Notes: generated by a model from the letters alone, not told the origin. 64,000 bases of DNA from JAJEFO01 sp022819605 (GCA_965221545.1 OZ244901.1:434001-498000), one strand, 5' to 3'. Counted from the first letter of the stretch, positions 24,426 through 34,722 are shown. Numbers and translations are program-made.

Positions 24426-27400
24426 TCAAGGATCGGATTCGGCCAGAAGCGCCGCATTGCCGCCGCTGGCGGTTGTATCGATGCAAATGCTGCGTTCGTT
24501 GCAAAACGCGATCGAGTCGCTCAATTCGGTGATGAGCGGGACAATGGTACCATCACGTGCCGCGAGTGCCTTTCGCAATTCGAGCCTGGCATCGTCCGGC
24601 ATCGAGGCAGCAGCAACGGCGTCAATGGGCAGGGAGCCAAGGGACGCATGACTCTCAACGCTGCCCTCAAGGATCCGAATCGGCAGGCCCGATCCGGAAA
24701 GGCGCTTCAGTGCCTGGAGCCCGGTATTGGAAACGGCCACGACCCGGTTCCCGGCCGCGAGTGCCTGTACCGCTTGGGCAAGGATTGCTCCCGTGCCCGG
24801 ACCAAGGCAGAGAATCGTCCCTTTCGGCCGAAGTTCCAGCTGGTTGGACTCTCCGGTTGGTCCAGGCAGGTCAAGAGGTCCGGCATCGATGGCTGCCATT
24901 GCGGACACGCTGGCCCTGGAGTCTTCTGGCAACGCCGCGCAAATGAGTGCCATGCGTTCAGCAGGTTTCAGGACGGGCCTGGATGCGAGGTGCTTAATCG
25001 CTTCGTTGATCTCTTTCAAACCCACGGGTCTGCCTGGAATGTCCGTCTCGCCGGGATGCCGCGGTCCGATGCACAATCGCGCGAGATAGTTCGGTCCGCC
25101 CGCCTTTGGGCCAGTTCCTGAGAGCCCGTGCCCTCCAAAGGGCTGTGAACCTACCACGGCACCGACCTGGTCCCTGTTTACGTACACGTTGCCCACATTG
25201 ATGCGATCCAGAATGCGCTGAACCCGGCGGTCGATCCGCGAATGCAACCCAAATGTGAGACCGAAGCCCTTGGAATTCACCTTTTCGATTACCTGGTCAA
25301 TCTGGTCACCATCAAAACTTGCGAGATGCAGGACGGGGCCGAACACCTCGCGTTCGACGTCCTCTATTCCGTTCACGCGAATCACGGTCGGTGGAACAAA
25401 AAACCCGCTTGTCGGCACAGGCATTCGCTTGGTGACCCGGCCCGCAGCGGCCTGTGCGTCAATGTAGGTCGTGATGCTTTCGCGAGCTTCGGAGTCGATG
25501 ATCGGTCCGATGTCGATTTCGAGATGCTTGGGATCGCCGATCACGAGCGTGTCGATCGCGCCTTCGAGCATCTGGACGAGCTCGGCCTCGATGTCTGCCT
25601 GCACGTAGAGCACCCTGAGCGAAGAACAACGCTGCCCGGATGACTGAAATGCACTGCGGACGATGTCGCGCGTGGCTTGCTCGAGCAGCGCTGTGGAATC
25701 AACGATCATCGCGTTCATGCCGCCCGTCTCGGCGACCAGCAGGGCGTCGGGCGCTGTCTCGGCCAGCTGGCGATTGATGACTTGCGCAGTTTCGGTCGAG
25801 CCCGTGAAGCATACACCGCCGATGCGGGAATCTGCGGTCAAGGCGGCGCCAATCCCGGAACCCTCGCCAGGCAGGAACTGGATGACGCCGTCCGGCACGC
25901 CGGCTTCGCGCATCCAGCCTATCGCGCGCGACGCGATCAGCTGTGTCTGCTCGGCGGGCTTCGCAATGACTGCATTGCCAACGGCAAGCGCCGCAGCGAC
26001 CTGGCCGGTGAAGATGGCAAGCGGGAAATTCCAAGGGCTTATGCAGACAATGACGCCGCGTGCGGCGCCGCGCGCTCCTGCCCGTTCGGCCTCGTCCGCA
26101 TAGTATCGCAGGAAATCCACGGCCTCACGCATTTCGGCCACCGCATCGATCAGCGTCTTCCCGGCCTCGCGGGCCAGAAGTGCGAATGTCTCGGCGGCAT
26201 TGGCTTCATAGAGATCGGCGACCCGGCGCAGGATTTCCGCGCGCTTGGACGCACCCGAGGATTCCCAGGCGGGTTGTGCCTCGATTGCGGCCGTCACGCA
26301 CGCTTCGGCCCGGTCAGGATGCGTTTCGACAACATGTCCGACGATGTCATTCGGGTCGGCAGGGTTGATGACGGTGCGTGCCTGGCCGTCATGCGTGCAC
26401 GGCGAAAGCGGTTCGGCGCCCCATTGGAAGGGTGACTGAAACGGCTTTCGCCCGGCGTCGATCATGGCGAGATCAAGCGGATCCGTAATGTCCCAGCCCT
26501 TGCTGTTCAGACGAGGCGCGAAAACTTCAGACGGCTGCGGTATGGCCGGGTTCGGGGCGAATCCGCCCGCTTCGGCCGCCGCGACCGGATCGCGGGCGAT
26601 TTCTTCCGCAGTGACCGAGGAATCGACGATTTGATGGACGAACGAGGAGTTCGCCCCGTTCTCCAGAAGTCGCCGGACCAGGTAGGCAAGCAGATCCCTG
26701 TGTGTGCCGACCGGCGCATAGATGCGGCAGCGAGTGCCCTCGGACTGCTGAATCACATCATGAAGCGCGTTGCCCATGCCGTGAAGTCTCTGGAACTCGA
26801 AAGAGGATCGATCACCGTTGGCCATATGCAGGATTGCGGCGGCTGAATGGGCGTTATGGGTCGCGAATTGCGGATACACCCGGTCTCTCATGGCAAGAAG
26901 CCTTCGCGCACCTGCCAGAAAGGAGATGTCGGTATGCGTCTTCCGCGTGAAGACCGGGTAGCCGTTCAGCCCGAGCACCTGGGCGCGCTTGATTTCGGTG
27001 TCCCAGTAGGCGCCCTTCACGAGCCGGATCATGATCCGCCGGTCCAGTCTGGCTGATAGCTCGTAGAGCCAGTTGATGATTGGCATTGCGCGGCGTCCGT
27101 AGGCCTGCACAACTACACCGAATCCGTCCCAGCCCGCGAGCAGGGGACTGGCGAGCACCTGTTCGGTAACGTCCAGCGAAAGTTCCAGCCGGTCTGACTC
27201 CTCGGCGTCGATGTTGAGCCCGATGCCCGCTTCCGCTGCCGACACCGCAAGCGGCAGAAGGCGTTCGGCCATCTCGGGCAACATCGTTTTCGCCTGGCTT
27301 CGCTCATACCGTGGATGCAGCGCCGACAACTTGACCGAAATTCCAGGATTGTCGCGGATTTCGTCGTGCCTTGCCTCCTGGGCAATCGCGGAAATTGCCG

Positions 27401-28034
27401 CCCGATAGGACGCATGGTAGCGCTCGGCGTCGCGCTCCGTGCGAGCGGCTTCGCCTAGCATGTCGAAGGAGAAAGTGCAGCCCTGGTCCGACATCGCTGC
27501 GCCGCGGTCTATGGCGCTTTCGATGCACTCGCCGAGAACGAACTGTGCTCCCATTTCCGCCATGGCGTGCCCGACCGCGCTGCGAACCACGGGCTCGCCC
27601 AATCGGCGCACGAGGGCGTGAAGCGTGCCGGCGACGCCCTCTCCGTCGTCATCCAGAATCCGGCCCGTCAGCATCAATGCCCAAGTCGAGGCATTCACAA
27701 GGATGGAGCCCGAATCGCCGATATGTGCCGCCCAGTCATGGGGCGTGATCTTGTCGCGGATCAGTTCGTCGACTGTCCTTGCGTCCGGCACCCGAAGCAT
27801 TGCTTCCGCAAGGCACATGAGCGCGACGCCTTCCTTGGTGGAGAGTCCGTATTCGGCCAGGAAGGCCTCCATTCTGCCCGCATGACCGCATGTTCGCACC
27901 TGTTCGACAAGGCGAGCCGCGTATCTGCTGATGGCGGCCCGATCGGTGGCGTCAAGCGCCGTCGCAGCAACCAGATTGCGGACCAGCGTCGACTCCTCGG
28001 CAAGACAGGATGCGCGAATCCCGTCGCGGCTCAT
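24426..28034 (-). CDS. putA: Bifunctional proline dehydrogenase / L-glutamate-gamma-semialdehyde dehydrogenase
   Basis: About 1,202 residues. The FAD-dependent proline dehydrogenase barrel occupies roughly residues 150-460 (NPGISVKLSALHPRYE, GLNIDAEESDRLE, RLVKGAYWDTEIKRAQ, RIYAPVGTHRDLLAYLVRRL). The aldehyde dehydrogenase domain (about 560-990) has the catalytic Glu in AETGGMNA and Cys near residue 800 in SSGQRCSSLR; a degenerate ALDH-like tail follows. Together they oxidise proline to glutamate with substrate channelling. The length and the absence of a ribbon-helix-helix start show it is not an autogenous DNA-binding PutA, and no Lrp-type regulator lies beside it. ATG 28034 is chosen; ATG 28064 in frame is possible. 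Confidence 0.95.
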   Translation of the reverse strand: MSRDGIRASCLAEESTLVRNLVAATALDATDRAAISRYAARLVEQVRTCGHAGRMEAFLAEYGLSTKEGVALMCLAEAMLRVPDARTVDELIRDKITPHDWAAHIGDSGSILVNASTWALMLTGRILDDDGEGVAGTLHALVRRLGEPVVRSAVGHAMAEMGAQFVLGECIESAIDRGAAMSDQGCTFSFDMLGEAARTERDAERYHASYRAAISAIAQEARHDEIRDNPGISVKLSALHPRYERSQAKTMLPEMAERLLPLAVSAAEAGIGLNIDAEESDRLELSLDVTEQVLASPLLAGWDGFGVVVQAYGRRAMPIINWLYELSARLDRRIMIRLVKGAYWDTEIKRAQVLGLNGYPVFTRKTHTDISFLAGARRLLAMRDRVYPQFATHNAHSAAAILHMANGDRSSFEFQRLHGMGNALHDVIQQSEGTRCRIYAPVGTHRDLLAYLVRRLLENGANSSFVHQIVDSSVTAEEIARDPVAAAEAGGFAPNPAIPQPSEVFAPRLNSKGWDITDPLDLAMIDAGRKPFQSPFQWGAEPLSPCTHDGQARTVINPADPNDIVGHVVETHPDRAEACVTAAIEAQPAWESSGASKRAEILRRVADLYEANAAETFALLAREAGKTLIDAVAEMREAVDFLRYYADEAERAGARGAARGVIVCISPWNFPLAIFTGQVAAALAVGNAVIAKPAEQTQLIASRAIGWMREAGVPDGVIQFLPGEGSGIGAALTADSRIGGVCFTGSTETAQVINRQLAETAPDALLVAETGGMNAMIVDSTALLEQATRDIVRSAFQSSGQRCSSLRVLYVQADIEAELVQMLEGAIDTLVIGDPKHLEIDIGPIIDSEARESITTYIDAQAAAGRVTKRMPVPTSGFFVPPTVIRVNGIEDVEREVFGPVLHLASFDGDQIDQVIEKVNSKGFGLTFGLHSRIDRRVQRILDRINVGNVYVNRDQVGAVVGSQPFGGHGLSGTGPKAGGPNYLARLCIGPRHPGETDIPGRPVGLKEINEAIKHLASRPVLKPAERMALICAALPEDSRASVSAMAAIDAGPLDLPGPTGESNQLELRPKGTILCLGPGTGAILAQAVQALAAGNRVVAVSNTGLQALKRLSGSGLPIRILEGSVESHASLGSLPIDAVAAASMPDDARLELRKALAARDGTIVPLITELSDSIAFCNERSICIDTTASGGNAALLAESDP

Positions 28035-28506
28035 GTCAATGCCCGGCCGGAACCGCTTCGGCATCTGCCCGATGCCGAAGCGGTCTCGTTCGAGTCGGCG
28101 AGATTGTCCTCGGTGCCATGGCCCGTGAATACAGCAGGCCGTCGGTCATCGCAAAGGCCAATGGCTGTGCGGAAGGTTGAAATTCACCTGCCGGGACGAC
28201 GTCTCCCATCTCATGCCTGTCGGTTCCGAAGCAAGCCTCGCAAAGGCAACTGACGAAGCCGAAAGGGAACCAGACGTGAAGGCCTTGGTTGCGGACCTTG
28301 CCGTTCTTGGCTTCGTCTCTGCCGCGTCGGCACGCGAGGCCGTTCGTGTCCGGACGGTACGCTTGCGCGAGATTGCATGCGCAATTCGCCGATGCCCGTG
28401 AGCGCGGCTCGTTGCAAGGACCGGGCAATCCTCACCGGTCGACAGCCGGGCAGGAGCCCCGCTCAGGATCGCGGCATGGATCGTGGTGACGAAGCCGGGT
28501 GCGGCA
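28035..28506. other. Intergenic stretch upstream of putA, no gene seen
   Basis: About 470 nt separating putA from the ABC permease gene, both on the minus strand. No intact gene or family fragment was recognised. The putA promoter and the end of the long hyu/ABC transcript must lie here, but I see no convincing -35/-10 pair or T-tailed hairpin. Confidence 0.45.
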
Positions 28507-29445
28507 TCAGCGGCGCGCCTGGCCGATTGCACTTACGCCGATGGCGGCGAGGATGACCAGTCCCGTGGTCAGGTCACGGAAGAAGGGATCCGCATTCAGG
28601 ATGTTGAAGCCGTTGTTGATGAGCGCAAGCAGGAAGACTCCGGCCAGCGAGCGCCAGACGGCACCCTGTCCGCCATAGATGCTGGTGCCGCCGAGAATCA
28701 CTGCGGCAATGGCCTGCAGCTCCATCCCCTGACCCGCGGAGGCCTGGCCCAAGGCCACCCGGCTCGTGGTGATGATCGAGGCGAGACCCGCGGCAAGTCC
28801 GGCGAGCGCGAAGGTGGCGATCTTGATACGGTGGGTGCGGATGCCCGAGAGGATCGCGGCCTCTTCGTTGCCGCCCACGGAGAAAATGCGGCGGCCAAAG
28901 GTGGTGCGGGTCAGCAGGAAGGTGAGAATCAGGGCGAAGGTCACCATGATCCAGATCGAGTTGAACACGCCCAGGAACTTCCCTCGACCGAGCCAGATGT
29001 ACGAGTCGATGCGTACCGAGATCAGGCGTCCGTCGGAGATGACGATGGCGACGCCCTTGAAGATCAGGCTGGTTGCGATGGTGGCGAGGAAAGAATGCAC
29101 GTTGAGGCGGGTAATCACGATGCCGTTGACCATGCCGAGGCCCAGTCCGATCAGCGGTGCGAGAAGCAGCCCCAGATAAGGATCGACATGCAGCGCGATC
29201 CAGGCGGACGTGACTGAACCCACGGCAAAGATCGCGCCGACCGAGAGGTCGAACCCGCCCACGATTATCACCAGTGTCATGGCCGACGCCATGATCGCCA
29301 GCGGGGCGTTTTGATTCAGGATGTTGAGGAGGTTGCGCAGGGTCAGAAAGCTGTCGGACAGGACCGAAAGCGTGACCATGAGCGCGACGATGAGGATGAG
29401 AACCGCGTAGGTCTGAAAGAACCTGAACATCTGCGCACGGGTCAT
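28507..29445 (-). CDS. CUT2-type ABC transporter permease (RbsC-like)
   Basis: A 312-residue polytopic inner-membrane permease of the branched-chain/ribose BPD_transp_2 family, with 8-10 hydrophobic segments and the RbsC hallmarks GGFDLSVGAI, NGIVITRLNVHSFLATIAT and VILGGTSIYGGQGAV. It is the last gene of a five-gene minus-strand operon, overlapping the ATPase stop by 4 nt (ATGA). The usual ligands are sugars, but the operon's hydantoinase genes suggest a cyclic amide or related nitrogen compound here. Confidence 0.9.
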   Translation of the reverse strand: MTRAQMFRFFQTYAVLILIVALMVTLSVLSDSFLTLRNLLNILNQNAPLAIMASAMTLVIIVGGFDLSVGAIFAVGSVTSAWIALHVDPYLGLLLAPLIGLGLGMVNGIVITRLNVHSFLATIATSLIFKGVAIVISDGRLISVRIDSYIWLGRGKFLGVFNSIWIMVTFALILTFLLTRTTFGRRIFSVGGNEEAAILSGIRTHRIKIATFALAGLAAGLASIITTSRVALGQASAGQGMELQAIAAVILGGTSIYGGQGAVWRSLAGVFLLALINNGFNILNADPFFRDLTTGLVILAAIGVSAIGQARR

Positions 29446-30941
29446 GCCGGGACTCCCTCAAGGCTCTGATGCCGGAAGAGAGCGGCCAGGATTTCGCTCT
29501 CGGACACGGCATCGGGGTCGATTTCCTGCACGAGGCGTCCGCGATCAACCAGCCAGGCGCGGTGTGCGAGGCCGAGGACCTCCTCGATTTCCGACGAGAT
29601 CAACAGAACTGCACTGCCGCTTGCCGCAAGTTCGCAGATGGCCGCATGGATCGTCTCGCGTGCGCCGACGTCGACGCCACGCGTGGGCTCGTCGAGGATA
29701 ACCAGTTTCGGGTCGCCCTCCAGCCACTTGGCCAGCAGAACCTTCTGCTGATTGCCGCCCGAGTAGCGTGACACGTCGCCATCGATAATCGCGGGACGCA
29801 CGCCGAACCTGTCAATCAGTTCGCGCGCGCGCCGTCGTTCACGCCGCGTCTCCATGACGCCGATCCGGGCGAACCGTTCCAGATGCGGCAGGATGATGTT
29901 GGCGCGCACTGGCATGCTCATTACCAGCCCCTGCCTGCGCCTGTCCTCGGGAACCATGACGATCCCGGCCTCGGTCGCGGCACGGATCGTGTGGTCGAGC
30001 CTGCGGCCAAGAAACGCAATTTCGCCTGCCGCTCGGTCCGCACCAATGATTGCGCGCGCAATCTCGGAACGACCGGAGCCAACGAGCCCGATCAGTCCCA
30101 TGATCTCGCCGGCGTGAATGTCAAGCGACTCCACGTCGACCCCGTTGCCCTTGAGGTTTCTCACCGAGAGCGCGAGTTCCGAAACAACCTTGCGCTTCGG
30201 CGGGTAGAGCGTTTCGGTCCTTTGCAGGCCCAGCATTGCGCTGACCAGGTCCTGCTTGCTCAGTCCCGTGCTGCTTTCGGTCATGACATGTCGACCGTCA
30301 CGAAGCACCGTAATGCGGTCGCAGACCTCGAGCACATGATCGAGGAAGTGACTCACGTAGATGATCGTCCGCCCTTCTTCGCGCAGTCGCGCCATGATCC
30401 GATGAAGTTGCTCGATTTCCTCGCTTGAAAGTGACGAAGTAGGCTCGTCCATGATGATCACCTGTGCCTCACGTGCAAGCGCGCGCAGGATCTCGATTTT
30501 CTGTTGGTCGGCAATCGGAAGTTCGACCGTGAGCGCGTGCGGATCCAGCCTGAGGCCGCTGGACTGCATCACTTCTTCGAGTCGGACGGCCTCGTTGCGG
30601 CGCAGGACGCCCCAGCGGTGTTCTTCCAGCCCCATGAACACGTTCTCGGCAACCGTGAGGTGAGGCACCAGCTGCAGTTCCTGGTGCATGATCGCGACCC
30701 CATGGGCAAGTGCTGTCGGCGGATCCCAGCGACCGACGCCCTGGCCGAAGACGCCCAGGGACCCGCTGCTGGCCTGGTAGTACCCGCCCAGCACCTTGCC
30801 AAGTGTCGATTTGCCTGCACCGTTCTCGCCGATGAGTCCGTGAATTGAACCAGTAGCAATTTCGACATCAATGTCCGAAAGCACTTCGACGTCGCCGAAG
30901 CGTACCGTGATCCCTTCCGCTGTCAGGGCGGCCTGCGTCAT
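29442..30941 (-). CDS. CUT2-type ABC transporter ATP-binding protein with two nucleotide-binding domains (RbsA-like)
   Basis: A 499-residue tandem ATPase. Domain 1 has Walker A GENGAGKSTLGK and Walker B IIMDEPTSSLS. Domain 2 has the degenerate Walker A GLVGSGRSEIAR, signature YSGGNQQKVLLAKWL and Walker B LVILDEPTRGVD. The degenerate second Walker A is normal for RbsA-like proteins. It is coupled by 4-nt overlaps to hyuB upstream and the permease downstream, so transporter and enzyme are made together. Confidence 0.93.
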   Translation of the reverse strand: MTQAALTAEGITVRFGDVEVLSDIDVEIATGSIHGLIGENGAGKSTLGKVLGGYYQASSGSLGVFGQGVGRWDPPTALAHGVAIMHQELQLVPHLTVAENVFMGLEEHRWGVLRRNEAVRLEEVMQSSGLRLDPHALTVELPIADQQKIEILRALAREAQVIIMDEPTSSLSSEEIEQLHRIMARLREEGRTIIYVSHFLDHVLEVCDRITVLRDGRHVMTESSTGLSKQDLVSAMLGLQRTETLYPPKRKVVSELALSVRNLKGNGVDVESLDIHAGEIMGLIGLVGSGRSEIARAIIGADRAAGEIAFLGRRLDHTIRAATEAGIVMVPEDRRRQGLVMSMPVRANIILPHLERFARIGVMETRRERRRARELIDRFGVRPAIIDGDVSRYSGGNQQKVLLAKWLEGDPKLVILDEPTRGVDVGARETIHAAICELAASGSAVLLISSEIEEVLGLAHRAWLVDRGRLVQEIDPDAVSESEILAALFRHQSLEGVPA

Positions 30942-32638
30942 CGCGGTGCGGACGCAGTCTCATCTACGGTTCCGTCCGCCTCGACCGCGACCCCGTAGTT
31001 CCGCCACGCCGCCTTCGGAGTAAGGAACCCTTTCTTCACGTCTCGTGCCACCTCTTCGTACGGGCGTTGCATCGGGTCGCCATTGCCGCCGCCACCGCCG
31101 GTTTTTGTCTCCACGACCGTTCCGGCGCCAAGGCCGCGTGCCGCCATCTTCAGAAGCGACTCCTGCTTGCCGCCGGGCTGGGTGATCGTCACTTCGGGAC
31201 CTGCTCCGTCACCACCGCCGTTTAGGCCCCAGGCCGGCGTGTGCGAACGTTCGAACCAGATGGCGCCGAAGCAGTCCTCGAGCGCGCGATAGCGGCGTAC
31301 CACGCCGCAGCCGCCGCGCCAGCGCCCGGGGCCGCCGCTGTCAGGACGGATGGAGAACTCCTCGAGGCGGATCGGGAACTTGGTTTCCATTACCTCGGCC
31401 GGTATGTTGCGGAATCCACCGTTCACCAGGTTGATCAACGCGCTTTCCCCGTCACCATCTGCACGGCCGCCCCAGCCACCGGCGGTCGGTTCGATCGACA
31501 TCCATTGCCCGCGCCGCTCGTCCACCGAGAAAAACCCCGCCACCATCGAGTCGCCGTAATGTGCCGCGGTCGAGCGTTCGGGCATGGCCTCGCTTAGGCA
31601 GGATATGAAGAGGTCGGCCAGGAGCCCCAGACCGGTGAAATACCACTCGCAGGCTGCGGGCTCCCTGGCATTGAACATGCAGTCCTCGGGCAGAACGACT
31701 GTCATGGTCTCGAAGGAGCCGCCGGTGATGGCCCGGTCGGGGTTGATCATCGTTTTGTAGGCTAGTCTCAGGAGGCTCTCAGTCTGGCTCGCCCCGCAAT
31801 TGACCGAGCCTGGCACCGGACCGGACGTCCCGGTGAGATCTACGATCACTTCCTCGCCCCTCACGGTGAGCGTCAGCGCCACCTTGATCGGTTCCTTGCC
31901 GACGCCGTCGTCGTCGAGATGGCCCTCGCGCGACCACGTTCCGTCCCTGATCGCGGCAATTGCCGCACGATCAAGCCGACGCGCCTGTTCGAATATGTCG
32001 TGACAGGCGGCGCGATAGGTCTCGGTCCCGATTCGGTCGAGAAGCTGGGCGAGCCGCCGTTCGCCGGTGCGGATCGCCGCGATCTGGGCGCCGAGATCAC
32101 CGATCGTGGCATCCTTGAACCGCGTGTTCAGCCGAAAGTGGTCATACCACTCACGGATTGGTTCGCCTCGCGACACGATCCTCGTCGGCCCGAGTCTCAG
32201 CCCTTCCTGGAAGATGTTCATCGAACCCATGACCGAGCCCGGATCCATGGCGCCGATATCGTTCCAATGCGCCCGGGCTGCGCCGAAGCCGACAAGCTCT
32301 CCTTGAAAGAAGATCGGTCCGATGGCGGTGATGTCGTGCAGGTGCGTGCCCTGCATGTAGCTGTCGTTCATCACGAAGATGTCGCCCTCGCAGACGTCGT
32401 CGCCGTAATAGTCTCTGACGTGGTTCACGCAGACATCGATGGCACCGATGAAAAGGGGCACGCCGGTCGACTGGCCGAGCATGTTGCCATGCTCGTCCAT
32501 CAGCGCCACTGCCGAATCCTTGCCCTCGTATATCACTGCCGAATGGGCCGAGCGCCAGAGCGAGGCATTCATGTCCTCGGCACAGGAAATCACGAAATTG
32601 CGCACCACTTCGGTGGTCACCGGATCGGCCTTGCTCAT
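30938..32638 (-). CDS. hyuB: Hydantoinase B / oxoprolinase family subunit
   Basis: A 566-residue HyuB-type subunit. The N-terminal region has SCAEDMNASLWRSAHSAVIYEGKDSAVAL, then GDIFVMNDSYMQGTHLHDITAIGPIF with the conserved His/Asp cluster, later GGWGGRADGDGESA and the C-terminal RPDSGGPGRWRGGCG. With HyuA it forms an ATP-dependent enzyme that opens hydantoins, 5-oxoproline or related lactams, or carboxylates ketones in acetone-carboxylase relatives. It overlaps hyuA by 4 nt (ATGA). The TIP/GNP loop is glycine-rich (KTGGGGGNGDP) as is usual. The substrate is not determined. Confidence 0.9.
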   Translation of the reverse strand: MSKADPVTTEVVRNFVISCAEDMNASLWRSAHSAVIYEGKDSAVALMDEHGNMLGQSTGVPLFIGAIDVCVNHVRDYYGDDVCEGDIFVMNDSYMQGTHLHDITAIGPIFFQGELVGFGAARAHWNDIGAMDPGSVMGSMNIFQEGLRLGPTRIVSRGEPIREWYDHFRLNTRFKDATIGDLGAQIAAIRTGERRLAQLLDRIGTETYRAACHDIFEQARRLDRAAIAAIRDGTWSREGHLDDDGVGKEPIKVALTLTVRGEEVIVDLTGTSGPVPGSVNCGASQTESLLRLAYKTMINPDRAITGGSFETMTVVLPEDCMFNAREPAACEWYFTGLGLLADLFISCLSEAMPERSTAAHYGDSMVAGFFSVDERRGQWMSIEPTAGGWGGRADGDGESALINLVNGGFRNIPAEVMETKFPIRLEEFSIRPDSGGPGRWRGGCGVVRRYRALEDCFGAIWFERSHTPAWGLNGGGDGAGPEVTITQPGGKQESLLKMAARGLGAGTVVETKTGGGGGNGDPMQRPYEEVARDVKKGFLTPKAAWRNYGVAVEADGTVDETASAPR

Positions 32639-34659
32639 GACGCGCCTCCTTTCGTCAGGACCAGATGTCCGCCCTCGGTCAGGCGTGCCTGCCAGGCAGG
32701 CGGCAAAAGCGTGGTGGCCGTGGCTTCCTCGATGATTGCGGGACCGTGAACGATGCCGTCCGGCGCGATCGCATTGCGGTCGAGTATTTGCGTTGGTTGC
32801 GCCGTGCCTTCAAAAAAGACGTCGCGCGCCCGCGCGGCCTTGCCTGCGAGCGGCGCCGGCGGAGCGTTCTGGGGTCGCGGCAGATGCCCGAGAGCGGCAA
32901 GCCGGATATTGGCCATTTCCACCCGGTTTTCCGGGCTGTTGTGGCCATATTGCCGCGCATATGCGGCGTCAAAGCCTTTGCGCACGCAATCCATGTCGAT
33001 GGGACCGTCTGGCAGCGGGATCGTCAGCACGTATTCCTGCCCATAGTAGCGAAAGTCGATCGCACGTTCAAAGCTGATGTCGTCGGGAGCGATCCCCTCC
33101 GTGATCAGGTGGTCGCGGCCCCGCGTCGCCAGGGCCTCGAAGGCATCCTCGAGACGCGAAAGCTCCATGAGATCCCAGAAACCATAGAGCGTTTCCTTGA
33201 AGTCGTGCCGTACATCCGTCTGGAGCATGCCCCAGGCCGAAAAGGCGCCGGGTTGCACCGGGATGATCACCTCGCCGATTCGAAGCTCCTCGGCCAGGGC
33301 CGTCGCTTGGGCGGGCCCGGCACCGCCGAATGCCACCAGCGAGAAGTCGCGAGGATCGATGCCGCGCCTCACTGTGATGGTGCGGATCGCGTCCGCCATC
33401 TTGGAATTGACGATGTCGACCACGCCCTGAGCCATGTCTTCGGCGCTCATGCCGAAGCGGTCCCCCATGGTCGCGAGTGCGCTTCGTGCTGCATCGCGGT
33501 CGAGCGCCATGCTTCCGCCGGCGAAGTTCGAACCGTCGAGCCGGCCCAGCACGAGGTTTGCATCCGACACTGTCGGCTCGGTCCCTCCGAGGCCATAACA
33601 GACCGGGCCGGGTTTCGAGCCTGCCGACTGCGGCCCGACGCGCATCGCCTCGGCTTCTTCCCAGGCGATCGATCCGCCGCCGGCGCCAATCACGTGGATG
33701 TCGACCACCGACATCTGCACGGGCAGCCCTTCGAGCTTGGTCTCGTTCGAGGTCGAGGGGTGACCGTCGACGATCAGGCTCGCATCGAAGGACGTCCCGC
33801 CCATATCGACGCAGATCAGGTTCGCCCGTCCGATTTCCGCCGCAAGCGCCTTGCCGCCAATGGCACCTCCGACAGGTCCGGAGAGCAGCGTCTGCAAAGG
33901 TGTTTCGCAGGCCGCCCCGGCGCTCATCACCCCGCCGTTCGATTCCATCACGTGCAGCCCGCCGCCAGGCAGGCGGTCGGCTAGCGCTTCGATCAGTGTT
34001 TCGAGATATTGCCGCACCACCGGAGCGAGATAGGCGTCCATCACCGTCGTCGAGATGCGCTCGAACTCGCGCCACTCCGGACTGATCCGGTGCGACAGCG
34101 CTATTGGGGTCCCGGGCAGGCGACTCTTGAGATGCCTTGCCGCCTCCAGTTCGTGCGCCGGATTCTTGAAGCTGAACAGCAAGCCGATCGCAATCGCCTC
34201 GTAGCCTTCCGTCGCGGCGGCGTCGACGAGCCGATCGAGATCCGGCAGACGCAGCGGATCGATCTCCTTGCCCTCGGCCGACATGCGACCAGACAGCGTA
34301 TAGGTGTGTTCTACAGGCGTTAGGGGTGCGGGCTTGTTCCAGCGGATCGAGAAGATCTCGCCCCGATCGTTGCCCTGGATCGTGTAAATGTCGCGAAAGT
34401 TCTCGTTGGTGACAAGCGCGACCCTTGCGCCGCGGCGAGTAAGCAGCGCGTTCAACCCTACAGTCGTGCCGTGCACGAAGAACCCGATCGAATCTGAATC
34501 GCCGACGACCTCGCTGATCCCGGTCAGGACTGCGAGGGCCGGGTTCTCCGGTGTGGAAAGTACCTTGGTCGCGCCGCAGGTGCCGGTCTTGCTGTCCTGG
34601 TAGACAATGTCCGTGAACGTCCCGCCGATATCGGCGGCAACGCGGTAGTTCTTTCCCAT
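32635..34659 (-). CDS. hyuA: Hydantoinase A / oxoprolinase family subunit
   Basis: A 674-residue ATP-binding subunit of the actin/hexokinase-like fold. The phosphate-1 motif is VAADIGGTFTDIVYQD at the N terminus; VHGTTVGLNALLTRRGARVALVTNENF, ICVDMGGTSFDASLI and the glycine-rich LVAFGGAGPAQA complete the nucleotide site. It activates the cyclic amide with ATP for opening by HyuB. GGGAGGACAAGGCGC precedes its ATG. A strong hairpin separates it from the binding-protein gene upstream, suggesting it is transcribed at a lower level than that gene. Confidence 0.92.
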   Translation of the reverse strand: MGKNYRVAADIGGTFTDIVYQDSKTGTCGATKVLSTPENPALAVLTGISEVVGDSDSIGFFVHGTTVGLNALLTRRGARVALVTNENFRDIYTIQGNDRGEIFSIRWNKPAPLTPVEHTYTLSGRMSAEGKEIDPLRLPDLDRLVDAAATEGYEAIAIGLLFSFKNPAHELEAARHLKSRLPGTPIALSHRISPEWREFERISTTVMDAYLAPVVRQYLETLIEALADRLPGGGLHVMESNGGVMSAGAACETPLQTLLSGPVGGAIGGKALAAEIGRANLICVDMGGTSFDASLIVDGHPSTSNETKLEGLPVQMSVVDIHVIGAGGGSIAWEEAEAMRVGPQSAGSKPGPVCYGLGGTEPTVSDANLVLGRLDGSNFAGGSMALDRDAARSALATMGDRFGMSAEDMAQGVVDIVNSKMADAIRTITVRRGIDPRDFSLVAFGGAGPAQATALAEELRIGEVIIPVQPGAFSAWGMLQTDVRHDFKETLYGFWDLMELSRLEDAFEALATRGRDHLITEGIAPDDISFERAIDFRYYGQEYVLTIPLPDGPIDMDCVRKGFDAAYARQYGHNSPENRVEMANIRLAALGHLPRPQNAPPAPLAGKAARARDVFFEGTAQPTQILDRNAIAPDGIVHGPAIIEEATATTLLPPAWQARLTEGGHLVLTKGGAS

Positions 34660-34679
34660 GCGCCTTGTCCTCCCGACAG

Positions 34680-34710
34680 ATCCGGCCGGGGCGGATGACC
34701 CCGGCCGGAT
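34680..34710 (-). terminator. Intercistronic hairpin between the binding-protein gene and hyuA
   Basis: ATCCGGCCGGGG (34680-34691) and CCCCGGCCGGAT (34699-34710) form a perfect 12-bp stem with a 7-nt loop. On the minus strand it lies just after the binding-protein stop; it probably stabilises that mRNA or attenuates transcription into hyuA. Confidence 0.65.
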
Positions 34711-34722
34711 TTCTTTAGCGGA

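Noticed and set aside
24420..24431. CCTTGATCAAGG palindrome at the end of putA
   Set aside because: It overlaps the stop codon of putA and has no plausible promoter nearby; a 12-bp palindrome of this kind can occur by chance.
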